From NCBI GenBank assembly GCA_902826455.1, contig CADEEV010000001.1, positions 474,331 to 538,330 on the forward strand: a DNA stretch of 64,000 nt, read 5' to 3'. The stretch's first letter is position 1; each line of letters opens with the position of its first letter. The notes under the pieces were generated by a model that ran no database searches, was not told the DNA's origin, and saw nothing but the letters and a program-made list of their open reading frames with translations. Origin of the DNA: an uncultured Acidobacteriota bacterium (lineage in GTDB: Bacteria > Acidobacteriota > Vicinamibacteria > Fen-336). A program made the translations under genes and the position numbers. This document shows, piece after piece, positions 1 to 10,334 of this stretch.

Positions 1-1527
1 CACGAGGTAGGTCCGGATGGCTTCCGCACGGGTGCGGGCCGTGACTTCGGGGTAGCGCTCGCCGCTGTCGGCGTGGCCGATGACCACGACGCGGGCGCGC
101 GGGTCGGACTTGAGCCGCGAGGCCACGTCGTCGAGGCACGCCTTGTCGACGTTGTTGAGGCGCGAGAGGTTGCGCGGGAAGCCCGAGGACGTGCAGAGCA
201 CGCTGGTCTCGACCTTCTTCTCGGGGCACACGACGCGGACCGTGTCGCGCGCCGAGGCCGAGCCGCTACGGCCGTCGGACACCGTCACGGTGACGATGAT
301 GTCGGTGCCGCAGGGGACGCCGGTCGTGTCGAGGGTCGTGTCGGCGCCGGAGCCGGTGAGACGCCCGGCCGAAGCGGTCCACGCGTAGGTGAGCGGGTCG
401 CCGTCGGGGTCCGAGGCGGCCGCGTGGCACGGCGTCGTCTCGCCCTGCAGCACGGAGTCCTTCGCGCAGTCGAGCGTCACCGTCGGCGGCCGGTTGGCCG
501 GCGGCGGCGGGGGCGGCGGCGGCGGGGCCTCGACCTGGCAGCACGGCGTGCCGGGGTGATAGCCGATCTCGATCTGCTTGCCGGCCTTGCTGCCGAGGCC
601 CGAGTCGAGGCCGCGGTCGTCGAAGTTGAGGTTGACCGAGACCGCCGGCCGAACGAAGAAGCCGTGGCCCAGCCAGACGACGGGGCCGACGATGAAGTCG
701 ATGGGGTTGGTCTGGTCGAAGCCCGACTCGTTGTCCCCGTAGTTGCGGCCCGTGAGCTCGGCCTGCAGCGCGAACATGCGGCACGCCGGCAGGTTGAGGC
801 CGACGCCCCAGCGGATCGCGTTGCTGAGGTCGATCTCGTCCGGATCCGAGTTGATCTCGTAGCCGATCGAAGCGTGGATGTCCGCCTTGCGGTTGATGTG
901 CTTCGAGAGGATCAGGTCCGCGGCGCCCGAGAACTTGCCGGTGCCGAGCCCCTTGTCCTGGCTCGCCGTCCCGAACTTGGCGACGCCGCGGATCGCGAGG
1001 CCGACGCCGTCGCCGCGGTAGTCGTCGAGGATCCCGTACTTCAAGCCGACCTTCACGTCGCCGAAGCCGGTGACCCAGTGCTCCGTCTCGGAGCCCGTCG
1101 CCGCGAAGGGCAGGTCGTTCGCGAAGCCGGCCTGGGTGGGCGCGTCGGTGCGCAGGCGATTCTGCACGCCGACGTTGCCGAAGATCTGCAGGCGATCGGT
1201 GATGCCGTAGGAAAGATTGAACCCGTGGATCGACAGGTCGAGATCCTTGGGGTCGCGGTCGAAGTTGTCGCGGAACACGCCGAACGAGACCTTGCCCTTC
1301 TGGATCGTGTACGCGGAGGAAAGACGGAAGAGGCCGGTGTCGCCTTCGTACGTCGGCGTCGACGTGCGGACCGAATATTCCTTGCCGTCGATGGTGGTCG
1401 TCCAGGTCTTGACGTCCTCGGGCTTGATGGTGTCGTCTGCCGCAGCGGGCAGGACGACGGCCAGCAGGCCGCCAAGGACCAGCGCCGTCAAACGGCGCAA
1501 CGTGTCGGGAACTGTCTGTGAATTCAT
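1..1527 (-). CDS. OmpA-family outer-membrane protein with beta-barrel, Pro-rich linker and PKD-like domain (C-terminus cut by window edge)
   Basis: Starts at ATG 1527 and runs off the left edge after 509 codons. An N-terminal signal peptide is followed by a barrel-like domain of about 300 residues, a Pro-rich linker, a PKD-like Ig domain, and the start of an OmpA peptidoglycan-binding domain (VVVIGHAD motif). The last visible residues are TYLV. Comparison with its paralogue at 31119-32777 suggests roughly 45 residues are missing. A GGAGGG ribosome site lies 6 bases upstream and touches the stop codon of the lipoprotein gene before it, so the two are probably one operon under the sigma-54 promoter at 2209-2224. 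Probable role: porin or peptidoglycan-tethered envelope protein. Confidence 0.85.
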   Translation of the reverse strand, partial: MNSQTVPDTLRRLTALVLGGLLAVVLPAAADDTIKPEDVKTWTTTIDGKEYSVRTSTPTYEGDTGLFRLSSAYTIQKGKVSFGVFRDNFDRDPKDLDLSIHGFNLSYGITDRLQIFGNVGVQNRLRTDAPTQAGFANDLPFAATGSETEHWVTGFGDVKVGLKYGILDDYRGDGVGLAIRGVAKFGTASQDKGLGTGKFSGAADLILSKHINRKADIHASIGYEINSDPDEIDLSNAIRWGVGLNLPACRMFALQAELTGRNYGDNESGFDQTNPIDFIVGPVVWLGHGFFVRPAVSVNLNFDDRGLDSGLGSKAGKQIEIGYHPGTPCCQVEAPPPPPPPPPANRPPTVTLDCAKDSVLQGETTPCHAAASDPDGDPLTYAWTASAGRLTGSGADTTLDTTGVPCGTDIIVTVTVSDGRSGSASARDTVRVVCPEKKVETSVLCTSSGFPRNLSRLNNVDKACLDDVASRLKSDPRARVVVIGHADSGERYPEVTARTRAEAIRTYLV

Positions 1528-1530
1528 GGC

Positions 1531-2175
1531 CTACCCTCCGATGATCCGCGTCGCCTGCGTCAACTCGACCGAGATGGTCGCGCCTGCCGGGACGAGCACT
1601 TCCTTGCCGGTGTTCGTGAGCACGACGCCGGTTCCGGCCCCCGCGCCGAGGAGCGCGCCGATGCCCGCGCCCTTCTTGCCGTCCACGAGGGCGCCGATGA
1701 TCGCGCCAGCCCCCGCTCCTCCGCCGATCAGCGCGCCGTCGCGCTTGTGGCTGTTCTTCGCCGTGATGTCGACGGCCCTCGCCTCGATGGGCTGCTCCTT
1801 GCCGCCGACCGTGAGCGTGTCGAAGTCGAAGGCGAGCCGTGCTCGGCCCTTCACCTTGCCCGAGGGGACCGCGGCAGTGACGTGACCGCGGACGACGCTG
1901 CCCGCGGGAGCCACGACGCGGTCGCCGACCCGGAGATCGTCCGACAGGCGCGCGTCGACCCGATCGCCCGACTGACTGGTCTTCGAGGAGACCGTGGTCT
2001 CGAGCACGAGACCGAGGCTGGTGCCGGCGGGCACGTAGAACGCCGGCTTCGGCCGGCTCGCGATCGTGGCCGCCGTGCTCGCGGGCGTGCTCGCGTCGAC
2101 GGCCCCATCGTTCCCGCAGCCGACGCTCGCGAGCGCGACTGCCAGTGCGCTGATGATGAATGACGCAGACTTCAT
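1531..2175 (-). CDS. Glycine-zipper lipoprotein
   Basis: A 214-residue protein with a lipoprotein signal peptide and lipobox ending at Cys20. Residues about 45-130 form a beta-rich domain (FYVPAGTSLGLVLETTVSSK) resembling TrbI/VirB10-like or surface-associated beta domains. A Gly/Ala-rich double glycine-zipper stretch follows (about 145-185), and a second short beta segment closes the protein. The ribosome site GGAGGAATC precedes ATG 2175. A -24/-12 element lies 35 bases upstream and a UAS-like site further upstream. It is first in an operon with the OmpA-like gene. Likely an envelope-stress lipoprotein; exact role unknown. Confidence 0.8.
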   Translation of the reverse strand: MKSASFIISALAVALASVGCGNDGAVDASTPASTAATIASRPKPAFYVPAGTSLGLVLETTVSSKTSQSGDRVDARLSDDLRVGDRVVAPAGSVVRGHVTAAVPSGKVKGRARLAFDFDTLTVGGKEQPIEARAVDITAKNSHKRDGALIGGGAGAGAIIGALVDGKKGAGIGALLGAGAGTGVVLTNTGKEVLVPAGATISVELTQATRIIGG

Positions 2176-2208
2176 GATTCCTCCACAGAACGGCCGAACA
2201 CATCTCTT

Positions 2209-2224
2209 GGCAACTCTCGGGCCA
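2209..2224 (-). promoter_or_regulatory. Sigma-54 (-24/-12) promoter for the glycine-zipper lipoprotein operon
   Basis: Reads TGGCCCGAGAGTTGCC on the minus strand, with GG and GC exactly 10 bases apart. The -12 GC is 35 bases from ATG 2175, leaving room for the start site and the GGAGG ribosome site. Confidence 0.7.
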
Positions 2225-2254
2225 AGCCCGCTTCGACCGCCAAAACGCCTTGCA

Positions 2255-3322
2255 TCATCGATTTGGGGGCTTCGTCGTCGGCCTCGCGACGGGATCGGTC
2301 GCGGGCGGAGCGGTCGCTTTTCTAGAATCGTCCTCGGGCGACGCCGTGGCCGAAGGAGCGACGCTGATCGCCGCGCTCGACCAGAGCGTCGCGCCCTCGA
2401 CGCGCAGGCTGCGGGCCTCGACCTTCAGCTCCACGACCCGGTCGTCGACCTTCACGGACTTCCGGATGCGGGCCGGGAGGCTCACCGTCCGAAACATGGA
2501 ATCGGGAAGCTTCACGTTGATGCCACGGGCCGCCAGCTCCTTCAGCTTGCCGATGCCGCGGGTCGGGTCCATCAGCATCCCGCACTTGCCGAAGGTGTCC
2601 TGGGTGCGCAGGGCCGCCTCGACGACCTGCCACGACTTCGGCGTGAGATCGAGCTTGAGCCGCACCTTGCGGTCGGGGAACACGGGGGCCGCCGTCAGCT
2701 CCTCGCCCGTGTTCGCGAGGCGCAGGGCCCCGACGAGGGAATGCTGCTGGGCCAGTACGCGGCCGCGGATCTCCCGGGTGATCTCGAAGTCCTTGCACAC
2801 GACGTTCGCGAGGGCTGCCGAGTCCCAGGAGAAGTGGAGCGTCGCGTCGCCCTCCGTCTCCTGCACCTCGACGGGCATGTCCACGTCGATCAGGTCCGGG
2901 GCGCGCAGGCCCAGGCGCGGCGAGCCGGCCTGCAGGTTGCCGACCAGCTCCCCGACGTCGACGTTCACGTCCCACTCGCCGACCTTCACCCGGCCCAGGA
3001 CGGTCTTGCGCTTCACCTCGCCGCTGCCGTGGGCCTCGACATCGGTCAGGTCCACCGTCACCTTGTCGAGATAGCGGCGCGCCACGCTGCCCGCGAGCTC
3101 CTCGATCAGGCCCGAGCGGATCGCGATCACGACCTGGCCCTTCTCGGCAAACGCCGAATTGAGCAGCGGGTCCGTGGCCGAGGCCTTCTCCAGGCGCTCG
3201 TGGAGGTGCTCGTAGGTCTCCTGGAGCATCGCCAGGCGTTTCGGGTCCGGCTTCGTGACGCGCGGCGCGCAACCGAGCGCGGACAGGGCGAGGAACGCGA
3301 GGACCGGCACACGGCGCTTCAA
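2255..3322 (-). CDS. Predicted lipoprotein of unknown function
   Basis: A 355-residue protein. The start is taken as TTG 3322, which overlaps the upstream stop codon (TTGA). This gives a short signal peptide with lipobox LSALGC (Cys18). The body alternates beta segments suggestive of repeated lipid-binding or LEA/BON-like folds (for example RRYLDKVTVDLTDVEAHG); two cysteines (KCGM, VVCKD) may pair. The C-terminal 35 residues are low-complexity and rich in Ala, Pro and Thr. It is cotranscribed with the membrane-anchored protein at 3319-4071. I do not recognise the family. Confidence 0.7.
   Translation of the reverse strand: MKRRVPVLAFLALSALGCAPRVTKPDPKRLAMLQETYEHLHERLEKASATDPLLNSAFAEKGQVVIAIRSGLIEELAGSVARRYLDKVTVDLTDVEAHGSGEVKRKTVLGRVKVGEWDVNVDVGELVGNLQAGSPRLGLRAPDLIDVDMPVEVQETEGDATLHFSWDSAALANVVCKDFEITREIRGRVLAQQHSLVGALRLANTGEELTAAPVFPDRKVRLKLDLTPKSWQVVEAALRTQDTFGKCGMLMDPTRGIGKLKELAARGINVKLPDSMFRTVSLPARIRKSVKVDDRVVELKVEARSLRVEGATLWSSAAISVAPSATASPEDDSRKATAPPATDPVARPTTKPPNR
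2319..2328. promoter_or_regulatory. Putative enhancer (UAS) site TTTCTAGAAT
   Basis: Contains the perfect palindrome TTCTAGAA, identical over ten bases to the site at 7287-7296. It lies about 95 bases upstream of the sigma-54 element at 2209-2224, inside the 3' end of the next gene (2255-3322). Confidence 0.5.
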
Positions 3323-4071
3323 CTCTTCGCCTCGGTCGCGACCGCGCGGGGCTTGAGGGCCGCGTCCACGAAGACCCAGAGCTTGCCGCCGAATACCTTC
3401 ACCTTCTCGACGGAAACGCTCAGCGGCAGGTTCTCCGCCGCGATGTGGAGCCGCTTCGACTCCACCGCCGGGATCGAGAGCCGATCCTGGACGCTCACGG
3501 GGATCTCCAGAGAGCCGAGGAGCAGCGCGAGGCCTCCGTGGGTGAGGGCCTCCGTGAGTCGGGCCACCGCGTGGCGGCCGAGCGCTTCCGTGTCCTCGGC
3601 CTCGACGCCCAGGATGCTGACCGTGCACTGCAGGATGCCCGACTCGGGCTCGAGACCCACCACGTCGATCGCGCCGAAGACCGTCACGGGCGAGCCCACG
3701 GCCTTGCCGCCGACGCCCGCGGTCCCGTTCAACCGCACGAGGGCGACGCCGTCGCCGAAGGCCGCCTCCGCGGTGTCGATCTTCACGTGGAAGCCCTTGC
3801 CGACGTCGGCCTCGAGGGGCGTCGCCGCGCGCAGCACGTCCTGGATCAGCATCTGGTCGACGACGACGAGGACCCCGTCGAAGTCGAGGAGCGTGCCGGC
3901 CTCGGCTTCGCCGGCGAGCTTGACGAGCTCGAGGTTCTGGCGCGTGATGAGCGCCTCCTGGGCCGACAGGACGGGCTTGGAGCCCGGGCGCATCAGGCGG
4001 AACTGGACGAAGGCCAGCACGACCAGAGCGATGCCGACGACGACTGCACCGACGATACGAAGGATGCGCAT
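3319..4071 (-). CDS. Membrane-anchored protein of unknown function
   Basis: A 250-residue protein with one N-terminal transmembrane helix (residues about 5-24), then a soluble mostly beta domain exposed to the periplasm. Repeated hydrophobic strands such as LLDFDGVLVVVD and ESKRLHIAAENLPLSVSV resemble the lipoprotein encoded next to it, which suggests the pair arose from one fold. Its stop overlaps the TTG start of that lipoprotein. A -24/-12-like sequence at 4084-4099 is unusually close to the ATG. No catalytic motif is seen. Confidence 0.7.
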   Translation of the reverse strand: MRILRIVGAVVVGIALVVLAFVQFRLMRPGSKPVLSAQEALITRQNLELVKLAGEAEAGTLLDFDGVLVVVDQMLIQDVLRAATPLEADVGKGFHVKIDTAEAAFGDGVALVRLNGTAGVGGKAVGSPVTVFGAIDVVGLEPESGILQCTVSILGVEAEDTEALGRHAVARLTEALTHGGLALLLGSLEIPVSVQDRLSIPAVESKRLHIAAENLPLSVSVEKVKVFGGKLWVFVDAALKPRAVATEAKS

Positions 4072-4083
4072 GGCGCGTGACGC

Positions 4084-4099
4084 TGCAACAAGCGCGCCA
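4084..4099 (-). promoter_or_regulatory. Possible sigma-54 promoter (doubtful spacing)
   Basis: Reads TGGCGCGCTTGTTGCA on the minus strand, a good GG-N10-GC match. The -12 GC is only 14 bases before ATG 4071, so the transcript would have almost no leader. It is either a chance match, a leaderless start, or a sign that translation starts further downstream. Confidence 0.3.
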
Positions 4100-4113
4100 C
4101 GCGCGGGCGAGAG

Positions 4114-5444
<1,331 letters not shown>

Positions 5445-5445
<1 letters not shown>

Positions 5446-7235
5446 CAAGAGCTCCGCAAGAGGATGGGAAGCACGACCTCGACCCGGGTGCCCTGGCCTT
5501 CGTGGCTCTCGGTCTCGATCGTGCCGCCGTGCAGTTCGACCAGGGTTCGGGCGACGTAGAGGCCGATGCCGCTGCCCGTTCCCTTGGTCGTGAAGTCGCG
5601 TTCGTAGATGCGGGCCAGGACGTCCTGGGGAATGCCGCGGCCCGTGTCCACGACCCGGACCGTCACTCGGCTTGCCTCGACATTCATCTCCAGACTCAGC
5701 GTGCCGCCCTGGGGCATGGCCTCGAGGGCGTTCACCGAGATGTTCAGGAAGCTCTGCTTGAGCCGGTCCCGGTGGCCGACCATGAAGACCGCTTCTTCCG
5801 CCATCGCGGTCCGCAGTTCGACACCCTGCCGCCGCGCCTGGGGAGCAAGAAGCGTACCGAGCTCGGCCAGGGCCTCCCGCAGGTCGAACTTGGCGCGCTG
5901 GTCGGGGGAGGGCAGGGTCTGGGTGAGGGTCTCGGAGAGCGACCGGTTGAGGCGCTCGAGCTCGTCCCGCAGGACCACCACGTAGCGGTTCTGGTTCTCC
6001 TTGTCGGTCTCGCTCGCCTCGGCGCCGGTGAGGCTCTCGCGCAGGAGATCCAGGTGGATCATCATCGCGCTCAACGGGGCCCGCAGCTCGTGGGCCACCG
6101 TGCGATAGACGCGCGCCATGCCCTGCAGCTGGTTCGCGAGGCGGATGTCGGTCTCGAGGGAGTCGAGCACCTCGGGGTCGTTGAGCAGGACGAGGTACTC
6201 GTCGCAGTCGTCTCCGCCCAGCCGGTAGGGCTCGACGCGCAGCGACGCGCCGCCGGGCAGCCGCACGTCGTGGGACACCCCCGCGCCGGGCGAGCCGAGC
6301 CGCGAGAGGATCTCCTTGAAGGGCTCGTGGAGCTCGGCCCAGCGCGCCTTCAGCTCCGCGCTCGAGGTCACGCCGAACAGCTCGAGGGCCCGGGCGTTCG
6401 CGAAGTCGGGATCCTGGTTGCGCCTGAGCAGCAGCACGCCCATCTTGAAGGCGCGGGCCAGGGCGCTGAAGCTCTCCTCGAGCCGCGACGACTCGCGCCG
6501 GGCGTCGCTCAGGACCGCCTTCACGCGGCCCGCGGCCTTGATGGCGCGCGCGAACTCGTCCTCGCGCGCCGGCGTGAGCGCGGCGTCTCCCGGGGCCGCG
6601 ATGGCGTGCTCCAGCGTGTCGGCGATGGCGGCCGCGCGCCGGGCGATCTGGTACTGGAGCAGGCCGCCGAGCAGGACGACGCCCACGAGGCCCGCGAGGG
6701 CCGCCTCGAGCAGGCGGCGCCGCGCGCTCCCGAACAGGGACGCCACCTTCTCGTTGTGGAACTCCACCTCGATGTAGCCGAGCAGCGCGCCCTTGTCGGT
6801 CATCGGCACGTCCACGACGTAGTCCCCGCCGCTCAGGAAGCGCGCGTCCTCGGCGAGACGCGTCTGCGCCTTGTCGCTTCCCGCGAAGACCGCCGCGGGC
6901 CGCAGCAGCTGCTGGCCGACGGGCCGGCGGTCGCTCGCCACGACGATCCCGTCGGCGTCGACCACGCTGATCGACGCCGCGATCTCGGAGAGCAGCGAGA
7001 GGTCCTGCACGCGCTCGCGGAGCAGGGCGCGCGAGCGCTCGTCGGGCACCTGCAGCGCGCCGTAGGTGCGCTCGGAGAGCATCGCGGCGGTCTCGCGCGC
7101 GAGCAGGCCGGCCGTCTGGGCCGCGACCTCGTTCTCGAACGAGCGCAGCCAGCGGTTGATGCCGAGGGCGAAGGCTCCGAGGAGCAGGCAGTAGCCGAGG
7201 ACCATCAACAGGATGTTCCGGACGCCCAGTCGCAT
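5445..7235 (-). CDS. Membrane sensor histidine kinase, partner of the NtrC-type regulator
   Basis: A 596-residue protein. Transmembrane helices at about 7-27 and 178-195 flank a periplasmic CACHE-like sensor domain. A HAMP-like linker follows (about 196-255), then a PAS-like segment (about 255-350). The HisKA box is TVAHELRAPL with phosphoacceptor His382. The HATPase has the N-box (Asn502), G1 DTGRGIP (530-536) and G2 GTGSGIGLY (552-560). The ribosome site AGGAGAG precedes ATG 7235. It is divergent from the 7438 operon, with a UAS-like palindrome at 7287-7296 between them. It probably senses an envelope or periplasmic signal and phosphorylates the adjacent regulator; the ligand is unknown. 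Confidence 0.93.
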
Positions 7236-7286
7236 CTCTCCTGTTTCCCTCTCCTGGTCCGGGCGCGCGGCGAGACTCGTGAGCGG

Positions 7287-7296
7287 TTTCTAGAAT
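7287..7296. promoter_or_regulatory. Putative enhancer (UAS) site TTTCTAGAAT
   Basis: Palindromic core TTCTAGAA. It is placed between the kinase-regulator operon and the sigma-54 operon starting at 7438, with its edge 60 bases before the -24 GG at 7356. Confidence 0.6.
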
Positions 7297-7354
7297 CCGC
7301 CCCGGCGCAGCCCTCTTCTCTCCGACCCTGCGCGCACTGTAGCGCGAATCCGTG

Positions 7355-7370
7355 CGGCACGGGGGTTGCA
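7355..7370 (+). promoter_or_regulatory. Sigma-54 promoter for the 7438-11080 operon
   Basis: Reads CGGCACGGGGGTTGCA, close to the -24/-12 consensus, with GG and GC 10 bases apart. It lies about 70 bases before ATG 7438. Confidence 0.85.
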
Positions 7371-7437
7371 ACACGCTCGGGCGGCCGGAGTGGCATCGCA
7401 TCCCGCGACGACGCTCCCAGGCCACGAGGAGGATGCC

Positions 7438-7587
7438 ATGCTTTGGACCATTTTCGTGATCCTGATGATCATGTGGCTGCTCGGGATGGTGAGCTCGTAC
7501 ACCTTCGGCGGGTTCATCCACCTGCTCCTGATCCTGGCCATCGCGGTCGTGCTCATCAACATCATCTCTGGCCGGCGCCCGGTCTAG
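7438..7587 (+). CDS. Lmo0937-family small membrane protein
   Basis: A 49-residue protein with two hydrophobic helices (about 2-20 and 27-43), a GGFIH turn and a basic C-terminus (SGRRPV), the usual pattern of the Lmo0937 family. The ribosome site GAGGAGG precedes ATG 7438. It is the first gene of a six-gene run to 11080 driven by the sigma-54 promoter at 7355-7370. Homologues are typically general-stress membrane peptides of unknown mechanism. Confidence 0.8.
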   Translation: MLWTIFVILMIMWLLGMVSSYTFGGFIHLLLILAIAVVLINIISGRRPV

Positions 7588-7611
7588 CGTCGATCGGGTG
7601 AGGAGGTAGCC

Positions 7612-8049
7612 ATGCAGGTCTTCGAAGCGATGACTCCCGACGTCGTGCGCGTCGCGCCCGACGTCACCCTCATGGAAGCGGCGCGCGCCATGAAGGACCT
7701 GGACATCGGCCCGTTGCCGGTATGCGAAGGGGAGCGGCTGCTCGGCATGGTGACGGATCGGGACATCACCGTGCGGGCCACGGCCGAGGGTCGTGACCCG
7801 CGCGAGACGCCCGTGAGCGACATCATGACGATGGACGTCGTGTGCTGCCACGAGGCGGACGACATCCGCGCCGCCGCGAAGCTCATGCAGGACGCACAGC
7901 TGCGTCGCCTGCTCGTCGTGAACGACGACGGCAAGCTCGTCGGGATCGTCTCCCTGGGAGACCTGATCCTGCAGACGGGCGACGAGAAGCTGGCGGGCCG
8001 CACCCTGGAGAAGGTGTCGGAGCCCGCCGAGGGGGAGAGCGCATCATGA
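7612..8049 (+). CDS. Tandem CBS-domain protein
   Basis: A 145-residue protein made almost wholly of two CBS motifs (about 7-60 and 70-128), with typical phrases such as MVTDRDITVRA and GIVSLGDLIL. Stand-alone CBS pairs bind adenine nucleotides and act as energy sensors. The ribosome site GAGGAGGT precedes ATG 7612. Its TGA overlaps the ATG of the ferritin-like gene, so the two are translationally coupled. Confidence 0.9.
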   Translation: MQVFEAMTPDVVRVAPDVTLMEAARAMKDLDIGPLPVCEGERLLGMVTDRDITVRATAEGRDPRETPVSDIMTMDVVCCHEADDIRAAAKLMQDAQLRRLLVVNDDGKLVGIVSLGDLILQTGDEKLAGRTLEKVSEPAEGESAS

Positions 8050-8597
8050 GCGGCGACTTCGTCAGCGACGTGAAGGCGATCCGGCAGCGCGCCCGCAAGC
8101 ACATCGAGCAGGGTGCCGTGACCGACGGCTACAAGGGCAACCTCGACGTCGTCCTCAAGCTGCTGAACGACGCTCTCGCCACCGAGATCGTGTGCGTGCT
8201 GCGCTACAAGCGCCACTACTACGTGGCGAAGGGCATCCACTCGAAGTCGGTGACGGACGAGTTCCTCGAGCACGCGGGCGAGGAGCAGGAGCACGCCGAC
8301 CAGATCGCCGCCCGCATCAACCAGCTCGGAGGCGAGCCGGACTTCAGCCCGGACGGACTCACGAGCCGCAGCCACTCCGAGTACATCGAAGGCGAGAGCC
8401 TGCTCGACATGATCCGGGAAGACCTGGTCGCCGAACGCATCGCGATCGAGTCGTACACCGAGATGATCCACTACATCGGCGATTCGGACCCCACCACGCG
8501 CAAGATGCTCGAGGGCATCCTGGCGGTGGAGGAGGAGCACGCCGAGGACATGGCGACGCTCCTCGCGTCGCTCGACCCCAAGAAGAAGACGGCCTGA
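8046..8597 (+). CDS. Bacterioferritin-like diiron protein
   Basis: A 183-residue four-helix-bundle protein. Ferritin-type iron ligands are visible: Glu in DALATEIVCVLRY, the EEQEHAD motif, Glu in ERIAIESYTEM and the EEEHAED motif. This fits the bacterioferritin/Dps-like ferritin superfamily that oxidises and stores iron and limits hydroxyl-radical formation. I see no obvious heme-ligand methionine, so a heme-free ferritin is as likely as a true bacterioferritin. It starts at ATG 8046 within the ATGA overlap. Confidence 0.85.
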   Translation: MSGDFVSDVKAIRQRARKHIEQGAVTDGYKGNLDVVLKLLNDALATEIVCVLRYKRHYYVAKGIHSKSVTDEFLEHAGEEQEHADQIAARINQLGGEPDFSPDGLTSRSHSEYIEGESLLDMIREDLVAERIAIESYTEMIHYIGDSDPTTRKMLEGILAVEEEHAEDMATLLASLDPKKKTA

Positions 8598-8612
8598 GGC
8601 AGGGAGAGACCC

Positions 8613-9017
8613 ATGCGTTACTACCCCAATCAGCGGAAGTCGCGGCACCAGGAGCACCAGGCGGCCGCTCTCGAGAGGCTGCTGGCGCGCCACGAGGCCG
8701 AGCTGTCCGAGCGCAAGCACCTGCTCCGCGACGACATCGTCCAGGAGCCGGGCGAGGGCCGCGACGCCGTCGAGTCGAGCGCCGACAACTTCGCGCGCGA
8801 CGTGGGCGCCGCCCTGCTCGAGGCCACCTCGCGCACCGTGCAGGGCATCGAGGACGCGCTGCGACGGCTCAAGAACGGCGTCTACGGCACCTGCCAGGAC
8901 TGCGGCGAGGCGATTCCGCCGCTGCGCCTGCAGGCGCTGCCCTTCGCGGAGCGTTGCCGCGACTGCCAGCAGCAGTACGATCCCGCGCCGCGCACCACGA
9001 CCCCGCTCCTGGCGTGA
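8613..9017 (+). CDS. DksA/TraR-family zinc-finger protein
   Basis: A 134-residue protein with an N-terminal coiled coil and a C-terminal four-Cys zinc finger (CQDCGEAI ... CRDCQ), the hallmark of DksA/TraR RNA-polymerase secondary-channel proteins. The acidic tip residues usual in DksA are not clearly placed, so it may be one of the stress-type TraR homologues rather than housekeeping DksA. It is the fourth gene of the sigma-54 operon; the gap to the ferritin gene is 15 bases. Confidence 0.88.
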   Translation: MRYYPNQRKSRHQEHQAAALERLLARHEAELSERKHLLRDDIVQEPGEGRDAVESSADNFARDVGAALLEATSRTVQGIEDALRRLKNGVYGTCQDCGEAIPPLRLQALPFAERCRDCQQQYDPAPRTTTPLLA

Positions 9018-9053
9018 CGGGGGTGGGCCTCCCGTGAGAGGCTCACCAACAGA

Positions 9054-10334
9054 ATGGAACTGACCGCCTACGGCGTCGCGTCGACGATCGCGCTCGCGTT
9101 CTTCGCCCTGATGCTGTTCCTGGCCCTGTTCGAGCCGGGGCTCCCGTACCGCATCGATGCGACCCCCGACGAGCCGCTCGGCAGCGAGAAGTTCCTGCGC
9201 CTGCTCGGCGGGCTCACGAACGGCGAAGTGCACCGGGACACCGCGATCGAGGTCCTCACGAACGGCGACGTCTACTTCGAGGCGGAGCTCGCGGCCATCG
9301 AGAAGGCCGTCCACAGCGTGAACCTCGAGGCCTACATCTTCCACGAGGGGCGCGTGACGAGCCGCTTCGTCGAGACACTGACGGGCCGCGCGCGGGACGG
9401 GGTCAAGGTGCGCCTGGTGCTCGACAGCGTCGGCAGCTTCTCGACCTCGGACCGCTTCCTGGCGCCGCTGCGCGACGCCGGGGGCCAGGTCGCCTTCTAC
9501 CATCCGATCCGCTGGCACACCCTGCCGCGGATCAACAACCGCACCCACCGGGAGCTCATCATCGTGGACGGCTGCGTGGGGTTCATCGGCGGCTCCGGCT
9601 TCGCGGACCAGTGGCGCTTCGGGCGCCGCGGCCACAAGCCGTGGCGCGACACGATGTTCCGCGTGCAGGGTGAAGCCGTGCGCTCGCTGCAGGCCACCTT
9701 CGTCGAGAACTGGGTCGAGGCGTCGGGGGAGATCCTCACGGGCCACGGGTACTTCCCGCCGTGCCTCCCGGGCGGCGGCGCCACGGCCTTCGTCGTGCCC
9801 AGCTCGCCCACCACGGGGCTCTCCACCCGGGCGCGCATGCTGTTCCAGACCCTGCTCGCGAGCGCCTGCAAGAGCATCACGATCGCGACGCCGTACTTCG
9901 TGCCCGACCACAGCGTCCGGCGCGAGATCGTGCGGGCGATCGTCGAGCGCGGCGTCGCCGTGCGCATCATGACGCCGGGGCGGCACTCCGACCAGCTGCT
10001 GACCCGGCGCTCGAGCCGGCGTCTCTACGGCGAGCTGCTCGAAGCCGGCGCCCGCATCTTCGAGTACCGGCCCGCGATGATGCACGCCAAGATCCTGGTC
10101 ATCGACGAGCTCTGGAGCGTCGTGGGCTCGACCAACTTCGACAACCGCTCCTTCGGCCTGAACGACGAGGTGAACCTCGCCGTGCGAGACGCGTCGCTCG
10201 CGGGACGGCTCCTCGAGGATTTCGCCCGCGACATCGAGGCGAGCCGCGAGATCTCGTTCCGGGAGTGGAAGGCGCGGCCACTGTTCGAGCGCGTCCACGA
10301 GTCCGTCGGCGGCATCCTCGAGAGGCAGCAGTAG
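9054..10334 (+). CDS. Phospholipase D / cardiolipin synthase-like protein
   Basis: A 426-residue protein with an N-terminal transmembrane helix (about 8-27) and two PLD domains. The second HKD motif is intact ([10 protein letters not shown]...GSTNFDNRS). In the first the Lys is replaced by Glu ([10 protein letters not shown] near residue 165), so one half-site may be inactive. Family members make cardiolipin from phosphatidylglycerol or remodel phospholipids at the inner membrane. The stop overlaps the GTG of the next gene by one base (TAGTG). Confidence 0.85.
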   Translation: MELTAYGVASTIALAFFALMLFLALFEPGLPYRIDATPDEPLGSEKFLRLLGGLTNGEVHRDTAIEVLTNGDVYFEAELAAIEKAVHSVNLEAYIFHEGRVTSRFVETLTGRARDGVKVRLVLDSVGSFSTSDRFLAPLRDAGGQVAFYHPIRWHTLPRINNRTHRELIIVDGCVGFIGGSGFADQWRFGRRGHKPWRDTMFRVQGEAVRSLQATFVENWVEASGEILTGHGYFPPCLPGGGATAFVVPSSPTTGLSTRARMLFQTLLASACKSITIATPYFVPDHSVRREIVRAIVERGVAVRIMTPGRHSDQLLTRRSSRRLYGELLEAGARIFEYRPAMMHAKILVIDELWSVVGSTNFDNRSFGLNDEVNLAVRDASLAGRLLEDFARDIEASREISFREWKARPLFERVHESVGGILERQQ

